Shown here: piece by piece, positions 63,594 to 64,000 of the stretch | Numbering within the stretch: position 1 is the stretch's first letter | Layout: every line of letters begins with the position of its first letter | Source of the DNA: Streptomyces olivaceoviridis | GTDB taxonomy: Bacteria > Actinomycetota > Actinomycetes > Streptomycetales > Streptomycetaceae | DNA: 64,000 bases | Reading direction: 5' to 3' | Assembly (NCBI RefSeq): GCF_014650115.1 | Contig: NZ_BMUI01000002.1 | Location: forward strand, 496,001-560,000 | Translations under genes and position numbers: made by a program | Notes under the pieces: model-generated | Database searches by the model: none | Told to the model about the DNA's origin: nothing | The model's input: the letters and a program-made list of their open reading frames with translations, nothing else

Positions 63594-64000
63594 TCAGGAC
63601 GCCCGTGGCTGGTGCTGCGCCCTCCGCACGTCATACACCCCCGGTACGTCCCGCATGGCGCGCATCAGGGCCGGGAGGTGGGCCGCGTCGGGCAACTGGA
63701 GGGTGTAGGTGTGCCGCACCCGCTGCTGGCTGGGCGGTTCGACGGTGGCGGAGACGATCTCGACGCCCTGCACGGCGATCGCCTCGGTGAGGTCGGCGAG
63801 CAGATGGGGGCGGCCGAACGATTCAGCGACCAGGGAGACCCGGCACTCGGCGGTGTTCCCCCAGCGCACGCCGATCTCCGCGCGCCCCCTGCTCTTCATG
63901 TGCGCCACCGCCGCGCACTCCACGCGGTGCACGGTCACCACTCCCCCGCGCACCGCGAACCCGGTGATCTCGTCCGGCGGCACGGGCGTGCAGCACCCGG
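63594..64000 (-). CDS. RelA/SpoT-family protein, C-terminal end (partial)
   Basis: The last 135 residues of a long RSH-type protein; the N-terminal synthetase/hydrolase part is beyond the right edge. At the edge the sequence reads CCTPVPPDEITGF, a signature of the RelA/SpoT zinc-finger-like region. It is followed by VHRVECAAV and a C-terminal ACT domain (VSLVAESFGRPHLLADLTEAI, VPGVYDVRRA). The ACT region binds ligands or ribosomes to control (p)ppGpp metabolism. Whether this is the main RelA or a second RSH cannot be decided from this part. Confidence 0.88.
   Translation of the reverse strand, partial: GCCTPVPPDEITGFAVRGGVVTVHRVECAAVAHMKSRGRAEIGVRWGNTAECRVSLVAESFGRPHLLADLTEAIAVQGVEIVSATVEPPSQQRVRHTYTLQLPDAAHLPALMRAMRDVPGVYDVRRAQHQPRAS

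Overview
This 64 kb window is chromosomal DNA of a Streptomyces or a very close relative. Composition is high-GC throughout, many genes start with GTG, ATGA/GTGA stop-start overlaps are common, and several proteins are recognisably Streptomyces (HrdB with its Lys/Ala-rich N-terminal segment, WhiH, ParC/ParE, NrdR/NrdJ, actinobacterial LexA). From memory the order resembles the S. coelicolor whiH-hrdB-parE neighbourhood (roughly SCO5794-SCO5837); no comparison was run. I see no rRNA or tRNA gene, insertion sequence, prophage or CRISPR array.

Layout. 1-4.8 kb: 5' part of an M16 peptidase gene, divergent from parC, then a convergent CobW-type GTPase gene. 5.1-7.7 kb: two divergent citrate-synthase-like genes, one fused to a MerR-type helix-turn-helix, sharing a palindrome-rich gap. 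7.7-8.7 kb: a sucrase/ferredoxin-like gene with an iron box abutting its start codon. 8.9-17.1 kb: a CitA/DcuS-type kinase with its CitB-type regulator, a nitrate/sulfonate/taurine-class ABC transporter, a second orphan CitB-type regulator and an acetate-type symporter with its DUF485 partner. 17.2-19.5 kb: a NarL-type two-component operon. 20.1-26.8 kb: parE, a small zinc-finger-like gene, a trypsin-like protease, hrdB and whiH. 27-33 kb: an ABC ATPase-permease fusion, a NUDIX protein and a glycogen-debranching-like protein. 33.4-38.4 kb: DUF4192, a recQ-phosphoribosyltransferase fusion and a hypothetical gene. 39-42.9 kb: a hypothetical gene, rnhB, and a divergent TetR/MFS pair with two near-identical operators. 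43.2-46.2 kb: ADP-ribosylglycohydrolase, histidine phosphatase, DUF4937 and TerD genes. 46.3-53.5 kb: nrdR-nrdJ, lexA and a DinG-type helicase gene. 53.8-58.5 kb: a three-gene NRPS-independent siderophore operon. 59-64 kb: a serine protease lipoprotein, hflX, an M1 aminopeptidase and the 3' end of a RelA/SpoT-family gene.

Regulation. Several control sites can be read directly: a DmdR1/IdeR-type iron box (16/19 to consensus), two 20-bp palindromes between tetR and the MFS gene, a tandem NrdR-box-like pair spaced 31 bp, a LexA box before lexA, two DnaA boxes between DUF4192 and recQ, and a palindrome at the probable whiH promoter. Long hairpins end most convergent pairs.

The most unusual feature not explained by gene content is a set of short, near-constant-period, degenerate tandem arrays (units of about 17, 18, 20, 22 and 39 bp) lying just downstream of stop codons at five or six places. 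I do not see a clear, previously undescribed multi-gene system. The best candidates for a second look are these arrays, the citrate-synthase/CitAB/transporter block, the RecQ fusion with DnaA boxes in its promoter region, and the ABC fusion with a roughly 375-residue disordered linker.
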